In this document: in pieces, positions 21,367 through 30,541 of the stretch
Position numbering within the stretch: position 1 is the stretch's first letter
Layout of the letters: every line of letters starts with the position of its first letter
From: a virus
Length of the DNA: 64,000 nt
Direction: 5' to 3' (one strand)
Virus record (IMG/VR): IMGVR_UViG_3300036774_000066
Location: 92,610-156,609 of that record
Position numbers and translations under genes: made by a program
The notes under the pieces: generated by a model
What the model was told of the DNA's origin: nothing
What the model saw: the letters and a program-made list of their open reading frames with translations, nothing else
The model's database searches: none

Positions 21367-22332
21367 TCACCCCGCAATTGGCAATTTCACAGGCACATAC
21401 TCCTTGTTTGAAAACGGTAGAAACCTCACAAAATCCCCTTTAACCTGACTTAGCTTGTACTGCTCAATAAAATCCCACGTACTGTTGCACCGATAAACAG
21501 GAAGACCTTCAATAAAGCGTGCCTTCATCAGACTAAAAAGAGAAATCATTGAATCTGGACTCTCTCGCAGCATCTCAACCCACTTCGCATCTTTCTTCTC
21601 ATCCCCTCGATAGTCCGACTGCAAAAATCTCTCTGGACTACCAAACAAATTTGCGATCCTTGCCCCTAAACTCCTCGGGAAACGTGGATAACCCGGCCCA
21701 AGGGAGTCACTACTATCCCCTCCACATACAGACCTAAAGAATGGCACGTTCTCAGGCTCACAACCCTTGAAAGTCTCCCTAACCTCTGGTATCCCCCGTT
21801 CAATGAATTTACTTCCATCGCACTTATTCCATAAGACACACCTATCGTTTACACACTGCATCAAATCTTTATCATAGCCATAAATCAAAATCTTACTTGC
21901 ACTACCGGATAGTTTCTTAGACAAAGTATAAATAATATCATCACCCTCATACCCGTCATAGGCTGACAAATAAACATTAGGAAATAGTGAGGCTGACTGA
22001 ATTATCTCAAACAGTTTCTTCCAAATATCCGGCCTATACTCTCTCTTGGATTTATACTCTGGATGTTCCTTCTTTCTGAGATTATTTCTTGAATCAAGAC
22101 AAAGAATAATAGGAGAATCAGGACTTCTCCGTATCATCATAAGTAAACCCATCAAAAACCCATGAATATCCCCTGTGGAAGTCATTATTCCCGAATGGTC
22201 ATCTATCACGCTAAAATCTGTGTACCCATAGAAAGACTTATGCAAAAGCCACGAGCTATCCACAAGGAAAATCTTGTTTACAAATCCATAAAGCGGACGC
22301 AACTCTGACTGTTCTGTGACATGCGCTTCCAT
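21367..22332 (-). CDS. 5'-3' exonuclease / flap endonuclease (FEN, RNase H type)
   Basis: 321 residues. PIN/FEN metal-site motifs: IFLVDSSWLLH (first Asp), LCLDSRNNLRKKEHPEYKSK with the Arg/Lys arch region, YDGYEGDDIIYTL (EGDD) and IYGYDKDLMQCV. A helix-hairpin-helix-like part follows at GGDSSDSLGPG. The enzyme removes RNA primers or 5' flaps and complements the family A polymerase, which lacks this domain. It is the first replication gene after the terminator at 22354-22387, and CAGGAG lies 15 bases before the ATG. Confidence 0.9.
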   Translation of the reverse strand: MEAHVTEQSELRPLYGFVNKIFLVDSSWLLHKSFYGYTDFSVIDDHSGIMTSTGDIHGFLMGLLMMIRRSPDSPIILCLDSRNNLRKKEHPEYKSKREYRPDIWKKLFEIIQSASLFPNVYLSAYDGYEGDDIIYTLSKKLSGSASKILIYGYDKDLMQCVNDRCVLWNKCDGSKFIERGIPEVRETFKGCEPENVPFFRSVCGGDSSDSLGPGYPRFPRSLGARIANLFGSPERFLQSDYRGDEKKDAKWVEMLRESPDSMISLFSLMKARFIEGLPVYRCNSTWDFIEQYKLSQVKGDFVRFLPFSNKEYVPVKLPIAG

Positions 22333-22353
22333 GAGATACTATACGTTTTCTCC

Positions 22354-22387
22354 TGAAAAAAGAAACCCCGCAAGCAATCTCGCGGGG
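22354..22387 (-). terminator. Rho-independent terminator at end of structural region
   Basis: Minus strand: CCCCGC (22387-22382), 10-base loop, GCGGGG (22371-22366), then TTTCTTTTTT. It separates the tail genes from the replication genes. Confidence 0.9.
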
Positions 22388-22407
22388 CCACAATCCAAAA
22401 ATACAAA

Positions 22408-22935
22408 TTAAGCTGAAATAGGTGGAGAATCTTGAGGAGACTCAGAAGAATCTTCTTTACTCTGCACCGGAAAAGGTAATTCCTTTTCAGACTTTTCAGG
22501 ATCACCTATGTAACCCTCCGTTGCCTTTCTCGTCTCCCTTCGTACAATATCCAACTTCTCCACAACACTGTCAATTGCCTTGACAATGCCAGGATTATCT
22601 ATCTCTCCGCTCAAAATTGTATCCCCAACTTCTCCAACGATCAAGTCACACCCTGCATCGGAAAGAGCCTTGCACAGCATCTTAAATTCAATGCTGAATC
22701 TCTCCTTCTCAGGATTATCCGTAGGATTATCGTTCTTAAAAAGCTGCTGTCGCAAAAAGACCTTCACAGCCTGACCAACAGCACAAGTAAACCGCATCTC
22801 ACCAATGACCTTCGTTCCCTCCGGCAAAACCGGAGCCTCCTGTGGAGAAGGCTGAAAAAACCGAATGCGATGAAACACAGTGTGCTTGGTGACAGCACGC
22901 TCAAACTCAGAAAACTTCACATACGAATGAATCAT
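22408..22935 (-). CDS. Hypothetical protein, last gene of the structural operon
   Basis: 175 residues from MIHSYVKFSEFERAVTKHTV. An acidic, helical protein with a disordered Ser/Glu/Pro tail (KEDSSESPQDSPPISA). AGGAGG precedes the ATG. Placed directly after the fibre genes and before a strong terminator. It might be a fibre assembly factor by position, but no family is recognised. Confidence 0.6.
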   Translation of the reverse strand: MIHSYVKFSEFERAVTKHTVFHRIRFFQPSPQEAPVLPEGTKVIGEMRFTCAVGQAVKVFLRQQLFKNDNPTDNPEKERFSIEFKMLCKALSDAGCDLIVGEVGDTILSGEIDNPGIVKAIDSVVEKLDIVRRETRKATEGYIGDPEKSEKELPFPVQSKEDSSESPQDSPPISA

Positions 22936-22988
22936 GAAAATTCCTCCTGTTTCTTACTAATACGACCAAAGCTAAAAAATCACACAGA

Positions 22989-24155
22989 CTACCCAATGGA
23001 CTTTGTGAACCGCACAACGAAACTGGAAATAATTGTTGAATAAGTCGGCAAGTCCACATACTCATCACCAACCAATTGCAGTATCTTCAATGACCCATCA
23101 GTCCGTACCAAGACAGCCCCGTTCACATACTGACTATTATTAACAAAAGCAAAGGGAAGAAGAACTTCCTGTGACGGCAGGTAGTCAGATGCAAGAAAAA
23201 CGTCCGTATAAACCGGACCCGTAACAAGACCGCCAAATCCCTGAAATACCATTTCCACAACAACACCGTTAGTAGCAGGATTTGAGGTAAACCTACTCAC
23301 AAACACCTTCGGGTGTGTAGGAGAAATACCTCCAGAACATCCATTAACTGTTATACTATACAAGTGGGAAAGATCAGGAAGTAAAGGATCAAGCTCGTTA
23401 TACAACTCGTCAAGGGACTGCTTAACTGTTCTTACCGTTGCTCCAGTAGCAACATTGTAAAACACCTCGTCAGCCATCACATCCCGCTTAGGAATATAAG
23501 GCAGCCCCTCGTAGCCTCCAATAGCAAAGCTACAATTTCCAGCTTCAAACAAAGTAAGAGAACCGCCAGACATTGTATATGGGGTAAACCCACCACACTC
23601 AATTTTCAAAACCAACCGAGAAAAGTAGGCTGCGTCGGCACAAAGAGTAGAAACCCACAATCTATGTAAACGCCCGTCACCCGGATGCTTATAGTCACCC
23701 CGAACATTGGCAAACTCCGTAAACGTACCACCTGTAGCATTGATAGACCCAATACGAATACGAACATTCGGTAAAGAAGTAGCAACATCGCATGAAAAAG
23801 TAACCACCCTGTCCACACAAACATCTTTAGGAATAAACTGAAGTATAGTATGTGGAGAGGACACTAAACCTAAATCCAAAATATTCCCAACAACAAACTT
23901 CACCCCTCCCCTAAAGGAGGACTGATCTATTGTAACAACTTCATGACTACTTATATCAAAAGTAGTAAATCCTGAATCAAGGTAACTATCCGCTATGTCA
24001 ACCCACCACTTATCACAAAATTCCTGCGGATTAGCTACCACACGAGGAAAGGTATTAAGCCGATTAAGAAACTGCGGGTTATAGCACCGACTCACCATGT
24101 TCTGTAACAAGGGGGAAAACCCGGCAACACTTCCCTCACTATTAGTCATATTCAT
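22989..24155 (-). CDS. Probable tail fibre or fibre-associated protein
   Basis: 388 residues from MNMTNSEGSVAGFSPLLQNM; GGAG lies seven bases upstream. Mostly beta, rich in Gly/Ser/Thr/Val. After about residue 50 it resembles a beta-sandwich (WWVDIADSYLDSGFTTFDIS onward), like carbohydrate-binding domains on phage fibres. Located between the large fibre-like gene and the operon end. Receptor binding is inferred from position and composition, not from a named family. Confidence 0.55.
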   Translation of the reverse strand: MNMTNSEGSVAGFSPLLQNMVSRCYNPQFLNRLNTFPRVVANPQEFCDKWWVDIADSYLDSGFTTFDISSHEVVTIDQSSFRGGVKFVVGNILDLGLVSSPHTILQFIPKDVCVDRVVTFSCDVATSLPNVRIRIGSINATGGTFTEFANVRGDYKHPGDGRLHRLWVSTLCADAAYFSRLVLKIECGGFTPYTMSGGSLTLFEAGNCSFAIGGYEGLPYIPKRDVMADEVFYNVATGATVRTVKQSLDELYNELDPLLPDLSHLYSITVNGCSGGISPTHPKVFVSRFTSNPATNGVVVEMVFQGFGGLVTGPVYTDVFLASDYLPSQEVLLPFAFVNNSQYVNGAVLVRTDGSLKILQLVGDEYVDLPTYSTIISSFVVRFTKSIG

Positions 24156-24184
24156 ACCTCTACTCCATTCGTGTAAATAATGAC

Positions 24185-27100
24185 TTATTTCATCTTTGCC
24201 AAGTAACGTCCACAAGGAACCATTGCAGATAGAAAAGCATCACAAGAGTACGACCTATAGGTAGGTAAACTATCCCCAAAAGAAAGCATAATTGCAATTT
24301 GTCCACCACTCATCTTAGAAACTGAGAACAAAGCAGCAAACACACTATCCCCAAACCCAAGGGGAAAGTAAGTCTCAAAGTCTACCGCTTCAGAGTGGAT
24401 ATGTTGACCAATAGCAGTATTATTTGATTCAAAAATACCTTGTTGAAGAACAAGATACTCAAAAGAGAAAGCAATAGCATGACGAATATCATAGTTAAAA
24501 TGACCTGAATAAAAATATTCCAGAAGAGAACCTCTGTCCTTGTACACATCACACGGCATTGCTCGCACAAACTGAACAGCACTCCCTAAAGAATACTCAT
24601 GTGAAGGAAATGCTGCTGAAACCGCTCTTCCGTCAAAAGGAATAACAGCCCGTGCAATGTAGTTATGTAAAGGATGGTTAAACATTCCGTTAAGCTGGTC
24701 CAGCAGGTTTATTACGCCTCTCGATGGTATCACCCGCATATTCTTATACCCAGAGCCAAGAGTGGAAACTAACACAGGGTTCTCCGGTACGTAAACTACC
24801 TTACTCTCACTTACCCACGGACCACCTACCAAAGTAAAACAAGCACCTCCAGCATGGACTCTTGGTGCATACTCTGTATAAAAAACAAGAGTATCATCCG
24901 GCAAATTCCCTATGGCGTCATCATACCGAAGAGCATGGTCCATCGCACCACGACCCTGATACATCGCATTCTGTGATGTACCACTTCCGTTTCTATCAAC
25001 CATTCCCAATACTATCTTACAAAGTAAAGAGGTCACTACGGTACTCGATCCAAAGTTACCCAGATAACTCTTAATACCATACGTCCTATACACCTTATCG
25101 TCCTTAAAGATATTACATATTGTCAAAAAATATGGATGATTAACAGTTTCATCAGAATTTTCAAGGTATGGACAAGCAGAATCAGGAATATCCTTTCTCC
25201 AATACTGAGAGTAATGCAAATCTTCTGACCATCTTGGAATATCCGACATCATCCAGTATATTCCAGTAGTAGAAAATCCATAAAGAACTTTCAAGTGATC
25301 TTTTGGTCCATAACCCCTACTTCCATCATAATCCTCAGAAACGGTAAGCCAAACCTTGTATGTACCAAACCCACACTCTGCTTCCATAATCACAGAAATC
25401 TCCGTAGGTAAATCACTGCCTGTCAATATATCCGTATCTGTAACAGGGGTCAGCGCAATGTTATCCCACACAACCCCATCAGCAGATTCCGCATACGTCA
25501 CTATAGCGTCAGAATCGTTAATAAACCACATCTTAAACCGAGGTGTAGGAAGTGAAGTACCTGCACCCGTGTCAAACATCACACATGCTTTTATGATATT
25601 AGTTCCATGTCCAGTCAATCCAGTGCAAAGTGTAGGACCAGTCCAATTAACTCCGTCTGTTGACACATACATATTCAACTGGTGCAAAAGATTAGTGGCA
25701 AAAAGATAATACTTCATTGTCACAACAGCAGCCTTTACAACAGATATACCATTCACGTTATTCATATCTCCACAATCAGGCAAACCTGCACAAGGAACAG
25801 GGGAAGAAAAACTATTAAGGTCAGTTGACGAATACAGGTCAAATCCTCCTGTAGCAGTATTAGCAACCCAAACTTTGTACTTTCCGTCAGAATCTCTCAT
25901 ACAACTACCGAAGGGGCGAAATTCTGACTGAGGAAGGGTAACAGGGGTAGTAGGATTTCCGTCAAGTGCAATTTGATCTGATATAAAAGCAAAGGTATGA
26001 ATCCTTCTCGTTTGTTCATCAAAACCAAGAGGCTCATACTGGTTATATCCAAACGCCTCCATCAAAGGAGTCCCATTCGAGGTCATGCTGAAGTTTCTTG
26101 CCTTCCCCCAAACGGGAGTCCTGTCAAGAAAAGAAGACCCACGAGAAAACTTAATGTAAACCTCACCTACCATTCCATCATGTGAATGTACTGAGTATCC
26201 TTCATAACTTCCAATATTTCCAGACTGCACATACCCTTGTATTGCTGCACCTGTCAAAGAAGTCCAAGACATATTTACAGTTGCGCCATTACTCGCCCAA
26301 CGAAATTTAGGAACCATACCAGTAAATACCACATGATCTCCAGCACCACCATTCCATGAAGGAAGCATCTGTAAATCAGCCTTCACCCAATGCCCAATTT
26401 GGTTGTACTCAAAAAATCCAGTAGGAATACACAGATTACCCGGATCGTCAATATCGGAAATAAAACAAATTGCAGCCTGACTCTCCTCTGCGTCTGACCA
26501 AACTTGACGTATTCCATCAGGGGCAGCAGGTATGCCATTATTTGTAATAATTTTATACTTCAACTGTGTTCCAGCAAGAGTTGAATTGCGAATACCCATA
26601 CCCTCAAAATGCCTATTCCCATAAATATCCAACTGTGTAGAAACAACTCCATCAGGTAGGCTATATTGAGAATACCAGTTGGTACTTAATGACCCTCCCA
26701 TAAGTTTCTTCATCGTCTTTTGATAAACTTCTTCCCAATCAAAAGTCCCAAGAGTAACGGTATGCCGCATATCCATTACATCCCGCTCCGCAATAATAGG
26801 AAAGGAAAGAAGATCAGGACGTGAAGAACCTCCATTGATATTTGCTTCACTGAAGGCAGCTTGATTTCTCCGATGCACAAAACAAATAGGAATACACCAA
26901 GCTAACCCGCCAACTCCCAAAGATGTATCCCCCGAAGCAGCAAATAAGCCATAGTCAGAAGAAACAATTACAAAGTTAGCGGTTGAAGAATCAGAGCTTC
27001 TCTTTCCCTGTGCGAAAAGGGCAGCATTCGTCAATATATTCTTAGGAATAACAGAGTTAGTTGTGGAGTCCTCAAAATCAAGAGAGAAAACCCGTATCCT

Positions 27101-27934
27101 ATATCTCACCTGAATGTACTTTCCTGTTACTCTGTCAACATAGATAGTTCCAACCACAGAAGGATGTGTCGGGTCAAGAGTCCCGTAAACAGTTCCACTC
27201 ACGTAAGGATAGTCTACATTGGTAATTGTTGTCGGAGCAGTATCATCCGGTAAATTACTTGCAGGTCCATACTGAGTATTTCCGTAGTAGAAAAACTTGG
27301 AAGTTGACAAATCTATTCTCTCCCGCCACACTTCCAAAAATGCCATATCCTGTCTTTTACCAAACACAGGAGCATCAGGAAATCTAATAGTAATATCCGG
27401 CCTACTCCCATCAAAAGAATTAGAAGTCAAGACAAGCTGATACCCGTTCACAAGAACAACAACATCTGTACCATTTGACTTAATGCGAACACTATTATCT
27501 ACCAAACCTCCCTTATCACAAACAAGATCACCAGGGGATAGCATACTCTCCAAGTCAGTTCCTACAGTAAATTCCTTTACATCCCCAGTATTTCCAGAAA
27601 GAAATCCAGAGGCAGCAATACTTCTTCTGTAAAGAGCATCCCTCTCAATAGAAGAAAGACCTCCAAAACTATAATCCACTGTGTCAAGATACCCAAGTAT
27701 GTCATCCACCTTCTTAGCAACAAAAGAGTCACGAGCACCAAGACTCTGAAATACGGGCTTCTCCGCAGGCGCGTACACGGGAGTCGTCGTATTCCAATAC
27801 GATATGTCAAACACCGCATCAGGCTTAAAAGAATCCCCCCAATTCAAGTAAGAATTTGGGTCAGGAGGATTATTCAAGTTGTTCCACGAAGGAAATCCCA
27901 AGTCATCACGAATTTTAGTGATTCCAGTAGCCAT
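24185..27934 (-). CDS. Large tail fibre / adhesin with propeller-like region
   Basis: 1249 residues. The N-terminal 500 residues contain short repeats typical of baseplate-attached fibres. Residues about 690-900 carry repeated blades of the form FKMWFIND...YAESADGVVWDNI and LNMYVSTDGVNWTGP, resembling the GH43/GH32 or sialidase-like propeller style (blade ending S-x-D-G-x-x-W). It may bind or cut host surface polysaccharide; catalytic residues cannot be assigned. It follows the gpI-like baseplate gene and the 27946-28518 gene, the usual place for fibres. Second-largest group of surface proteins here after 45.3-50.6 kb. Confidence 0.65.
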   Translation of the reverse strand: MATGITKIRDDLGFPSWNNLNNPPDPNSYLNWGDSFKPDAVFDISYWNTTTPVYAPAEKPVFQSLGARDSFVAKKVDDILGYLDTVDYSFGGLSSIERDALYRRSIAASGFLSGNTGDVKEFTVGTDLESMLSPGDLVCDKGGLVDNSVRIKSNGTDVVVLVNGYQLVLTSNSFDGSRPDITIRFPDAPVFGKRQDMAFLEVWRERIDLSTSKFFYYGNTQYGPASNLPDDTAPTTITNVDYPYVSGTVYGTLDPTHPSVVGTIYVDRVTGKYIQVRYRIRVFSLDFEDSTTNSVIPKNILTNAALFAQGKRSSDSSTANFVIVSSDYGLFAASGDTSLGVGGLAWCIPICFVHRRNQAAFSEANINGGSSRPDLLSFPIIAERDVMDMRHTVTLGTFDWEEVYQKTMKKLMGGSLSTNWYSQYSLPDGVVSTQLDIYGNRHFEGMGIRNSTLAGTQLKYKIITNNGIPAAPDGIRQVWSDAEESQAAICFISDIDDPGNLCIPTGFFEYNQIGHWVKADLQMLPSWNGGAGDHVVFTGMVPKFRWASNGATVNMSWTSLTGAAIQGYVQSGNIGSYEGYSVHSHDGMVGEVYIKFSRGSSFLDRTPVWGKARNFSMTSNGTPLMEAFGYNQYEPLGFDEQTRRIHTFAFISDQIALDGNPTTPVTLPQSEFRPFGSCMRDSDGKYKVWVANTATGGFDLYSSTDLNSFSSPVPCAGLPDCGDMNNVNGISVVKAAVVTMKYYLFATNLLHQLNMYVSTDGVNWTGPTLCTGLTGHGTNIIKACVMFDTGAGTSLPTPRFKMWFINDSDAIVTYAESADGVVWDNIALTPVTDTDILTGSDLPTEISVIMEAECGFGTYKVWLTVSEDYDGSRGYGPKDHLKVLYGFSTTGIYWMMSDIPRWSEDLHYSQYWRKDIPDSACPYLENSDETVNHPYFLTICNIFKDDKVYRTYGIKSYLGNFGSSTVVTSLLCKIVLGMVDRNGSGTSQNAMYQGRGAMDHALRYDDAIGNLPDDTLVFYTEYAPRVHAGGACFTLVGGPWVSESKVVYVPENPVLVSTLGSGYKNMRVIPSRGVINLLDQLNGMFNHPLHNYIARAVIPFDGRAVSAAFPSHEYSLGSAVQFVRAMPCDVYKDRGSLLEYFYSGHFNYDIRHAIAFSFEYLVLQQGIFESNNTAIGQHIHSEAVDFETYFPLGFGDSVFAALFSVSKMSGGQIAIMLSFGDSLPTYRSYSCDAFLSAMVPCGRYLAKMK

Positions 27935-27945
27935 CGGAAAACTCC

Positions 27946-28518
27946 TTATGTATTAGAACCAAAACGAATCTGATGCCAAATGTCAAGGACCATCGAATGA
28001 TTCACAGGGAGAGGGGTTGTCAGCCTCTTGTAAGCCATAATCTCATTTTCTTTACCCTCATACACTGTATCTCGCCAAGCAACAGTAGGAAATAAACCTT
28101 CCTCTGTAATAACTATACTGGCAGGAGGAACAAACCCCGTTACTTTATACGTTATGAAAGAATCAGGATAGGAAGGCAAAGGAGAAGTATCTACTGCGGG
28201 AAACCCCAACGTAAGACCAGAATACAGCACTTGACCAGCCGGATATAAACCAACAGAAGGAGATTCAAGGTGAGTTCTATTCGGGTCCAAAGGTTCTGAA
28301 GAAAGAGGAGGTAACTTAATTCCAAGACACATGGTACTTATACGTCTTGACGCATAAGTAATAGGATCAGTTGCCATCAAAGCAACATGCCTTCTCCCAC
28401 AAAGAGGAATAAAATTCTTCTCTTCAAACAGAAGAGTAGGAGTACCCCGAAAGTCCTTTCTCTCCCACTGAAAAATTCTCAAAAATCCCTCTATCACACA
28501 AAAATCTTCTTGATACAT
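27946..28518 (-). CDS. Hypothetical baseplate- or fibre-adjacent protein
   Basis: 190 residues from MYQEDFCVIEGFLRIFQWER. The start is set by GGGAG five bases upstream; the longer frame back to 28644 overlaps the gpI-like gene. Proline-rich middle (LPPLSSEPLDPNRTHLESPS) and a beta-rich end. Lies between gpI-like and fibre genes, so it may connect them. No family recognised. Confidence 0.55.
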   Translation of the reverse strand: MYQEDFCVIEGFLRIFQWERKDFRGTPTLLFEEKNFIPLCGRRHVALMATDPITYASRRISTMCLGIKLPPLSSEPLDPNRTHLESPSVGLYPAGQVLYSGLTLGFPAVDTSPLPSYPDSFITYKVTGFVPPASIVITEEGLFPTVAWRDTVYEGKENEIMAYKRLTTPLPVNHSMVLDIWHQIRFGSNT

Positions 28519-28534
28519 AGCCGCTCCCAGATAA

Positions 28535-30538
28535 TCAATAAGGATAGCCCATGCTCTCGTAAAGTGGCACGGAATGGTCATTATGATCGTATATCCACAG
28601 TTTATCGGTTTGACAATCGTTGTTATGAAGAACAGACCCACCACCAGCTAAATTAAACCCTGAACCCGCTTGCAACTGAAACTTGCTAAATGAGTAACTC
28701 TTATCAGGGGCAAGATGATATTCCCCATAAGTATCAACATTCGCAGCACTATTAACTATATGAGAATCAGGAAAAGCATTCCATCCAGACCCATCATTGT
28801 AATATCCTGTTACAACATTACCAACCCTTTTGATTCTTAACTGTACTTCCTTGTAAGGTGTCCAAGTAAACGTAGCAAAAAGAGCGTTTGTATTTGTAAC
28901 CCAAACAAAAACATTCTGTCCAGGGGTAGTATGGCTACCTACACCAACAACAACCCAATCTATGCCAAGTAAATCTATCAATCTCAAAAAGATTCCATTG
29001 CCAGCAAGAACATTCTGGAAAGCAGACATTTTTATATTGAAGTCAAGTTGAATATCCCCATTGATATTAGAAAAAAGTCTCCAATATACTCCGTGGTCAA
29101 CGGCATTTCCAAGAGTAGCACAATAATCACTACTCAAAGGAGGACGTACATCTAACACATACTTACTCAGAAATTCCACATCCCAACCCGAGTCAATAAC
29201 ACCTCCGTCAAAATCATCCATTTCATACGTTTCCAAGTAAACCCAAGAAGGAGAAGCAGCATGATTATGAAAAGCACACCACCCTCGATGAGGATAATCC
29301 CCTAAACAATCAGGAGGCCAACTGGAACAATAGCTATGGTCATAGTAAGCATCTCTATAAATATCCCATTCAGCAGATGTATGTGTGATAGAATCACTAT
29401 GAGTATCAATCGCTAAATGATCGTGCTTCGGAGGAGGACAACACGTACTCCCATGAGTCAAGCAATCTGAAGGCTTCCAAGGAAAGGATTCTGTAAAGGG
29501 ACTCGGCTTAATACCCAACGGATCAGTCAAAATATGCAAATAGAATTTTGTAAAATCCTCAGTAATTGGAAAAATATCTCCACACTGGTCCTTATCACAA
29601 TCAGGTCCAATAAACTTAACCGCTGCATAAATCTCATACAATATATGCGCCGGAATCACCTCATCAATTCTCTTTACAATATCGTCAAATGCAGCAGGTA
29701 TTAAACTGATAAAAAAGGAAAAGTCAGGCTGAATCCTTATCATTGAATCAGGAAAATATACCCACTCATTCACTGGCTTGTGCTTACCAAAAATATCCTT
29801 ATTCTCTGCGGGAATATCCCTTGTCCTAACATCTATGTACCTACGATCATTCCTATCATTCTTATTTGACCAGACAAACAGAACAGTAACATCTCTTCCA
29901 ATAGACTCAAAAAGAACCTCATACCCTCGCGGAACACCCTTCAAACGATACCACTGTGTCGCCCATTTTAACTCATTTCTGCGAATACTCTCAGAGGAAA
30001 GAGGAGGAAACACTATCCACGAAGGAGGATCAGTAACAGTTGTAGGAACTATGTGCTTATTCCCATTTATCTGACTCTTATATGTCTCTCCATCATAGTA
30101 AACCAAACTGTTATAGTGATACTCCGTGTCTTTATCCCATGCACCACCAACAGGAGAAGGAAGTATCAAGTTATCAAAAATAAACTCATATCCAATAGTC
30201 CTTGCTAAGTAAGTGAGAAAAGAAACAGGTACTTCATCCGGGTCCATCAAAGAAGATAGTCTCTTAATCTCATTTCTCAAACTCTCTACTGCGTCAACTG
30301 TCTGACCATTAGAATCAACAAAGGAAGAAGTACCCTCTAAGAATATCTTTTGTACCAAGAAAAGAATATACCGAATAATACCTCTACCATTCGGGTCTTC
30401 CTTTGGAAAAACAGCAAGAGGATTCATCGGATCAGACGGATTATTTACATCTCCGTCAATATGACGATCTTTTGGCACAGGGGAATCAGCCCAATCCCCC
30501 TGTCCAAAACGCCAAAAATTTCTTCGCGTCCAATCCAT
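28535..30538 (-). CDS. Baseplate wedge protein, tail protein I-like, with added surface domains
   Basis: 667 residues. Residues about 75-120 and 185-270 follow the P2 gpI/tail protein I pattern (PVSFLTYLARTIGYEFIF; LKWATQWYRLKGVPRGYEVL), but an insert at about 125-180 looks like a CBM5/12 carbohydrate-binding module (WDKDTEYHYNSLVYYDGETY...W). The C-terminal 250 residues resemble a concanavalin-like beta-sandwich. gpI-type proteins form the outer baseplate arm that holds fibres. It follows the gp6-like gene by 3 bases. Confidence 0.75.
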   Translation of the reverse strand: MDWTRRNFWRFGQGDWADSPVPKDRHIDGDVNNPSDPMNPLAVFPKEDPNGRGIIRYILFLVQKIFLEGTSSFVDSNGQTVDAVESLRNEIKRLSSLMDPDEVPVSFLTYLARTIGYEFIFDNLILPSPVGGAWDKDTEYHYNSLVYYDGETYKSQINGNKHIVPTTVTDPPSWIVFPPLSSESIRRNELKWATQWYRLKGVPRGYEVLFESIGRDVTVLFVWSNKNDRNDRRYIDVRTRDIPAENKDIFGKHKPVNEWVYFPDSMIRIQPDFSFFISLIPAAFDDIVKRIDEVIPAHILYEIYAAVKFIGPDCDKDQCGDIFPITEDFTKFYLHILTDPLGIKPSPFTESFPWKPSDCLTHGSTCCPPPKHDHLAIDTHSDSITHTSAEWDIYRDAYYDHSYCSSWPPDCLGDYPHRGWCAFHNHAASPSWVYLETYEMDDFDGGVIDSGWDVEFLSKYVLDVRPPLSSDYCATLGNAVDHGVYWRLFSNINGDIQLDFNIKMSAFQNVLAGNGIFLRLIDLLGIDWVVVGVGSHTTPGQNVFVWVTNTNALFATFTWTPYKEVQLRIKRVGNVVTGYYNDGSGWNAFPDSHIVNSAANVDTYGEYHLAPDKSYSFSKFQLQAGSGFNLAGGGSVLHNNDCQTDKLWIYDHNDHSVPLYESMGYPY

Positions 30539-30541
30539 AAG

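Noticed and set aside
24185-27934. Confident enzyme (sialidase or glycoside hydrolase) call for the large fibre
   Set aside because: Propeller-like blades are visible, but catalytic residues cannot be identified by eye.
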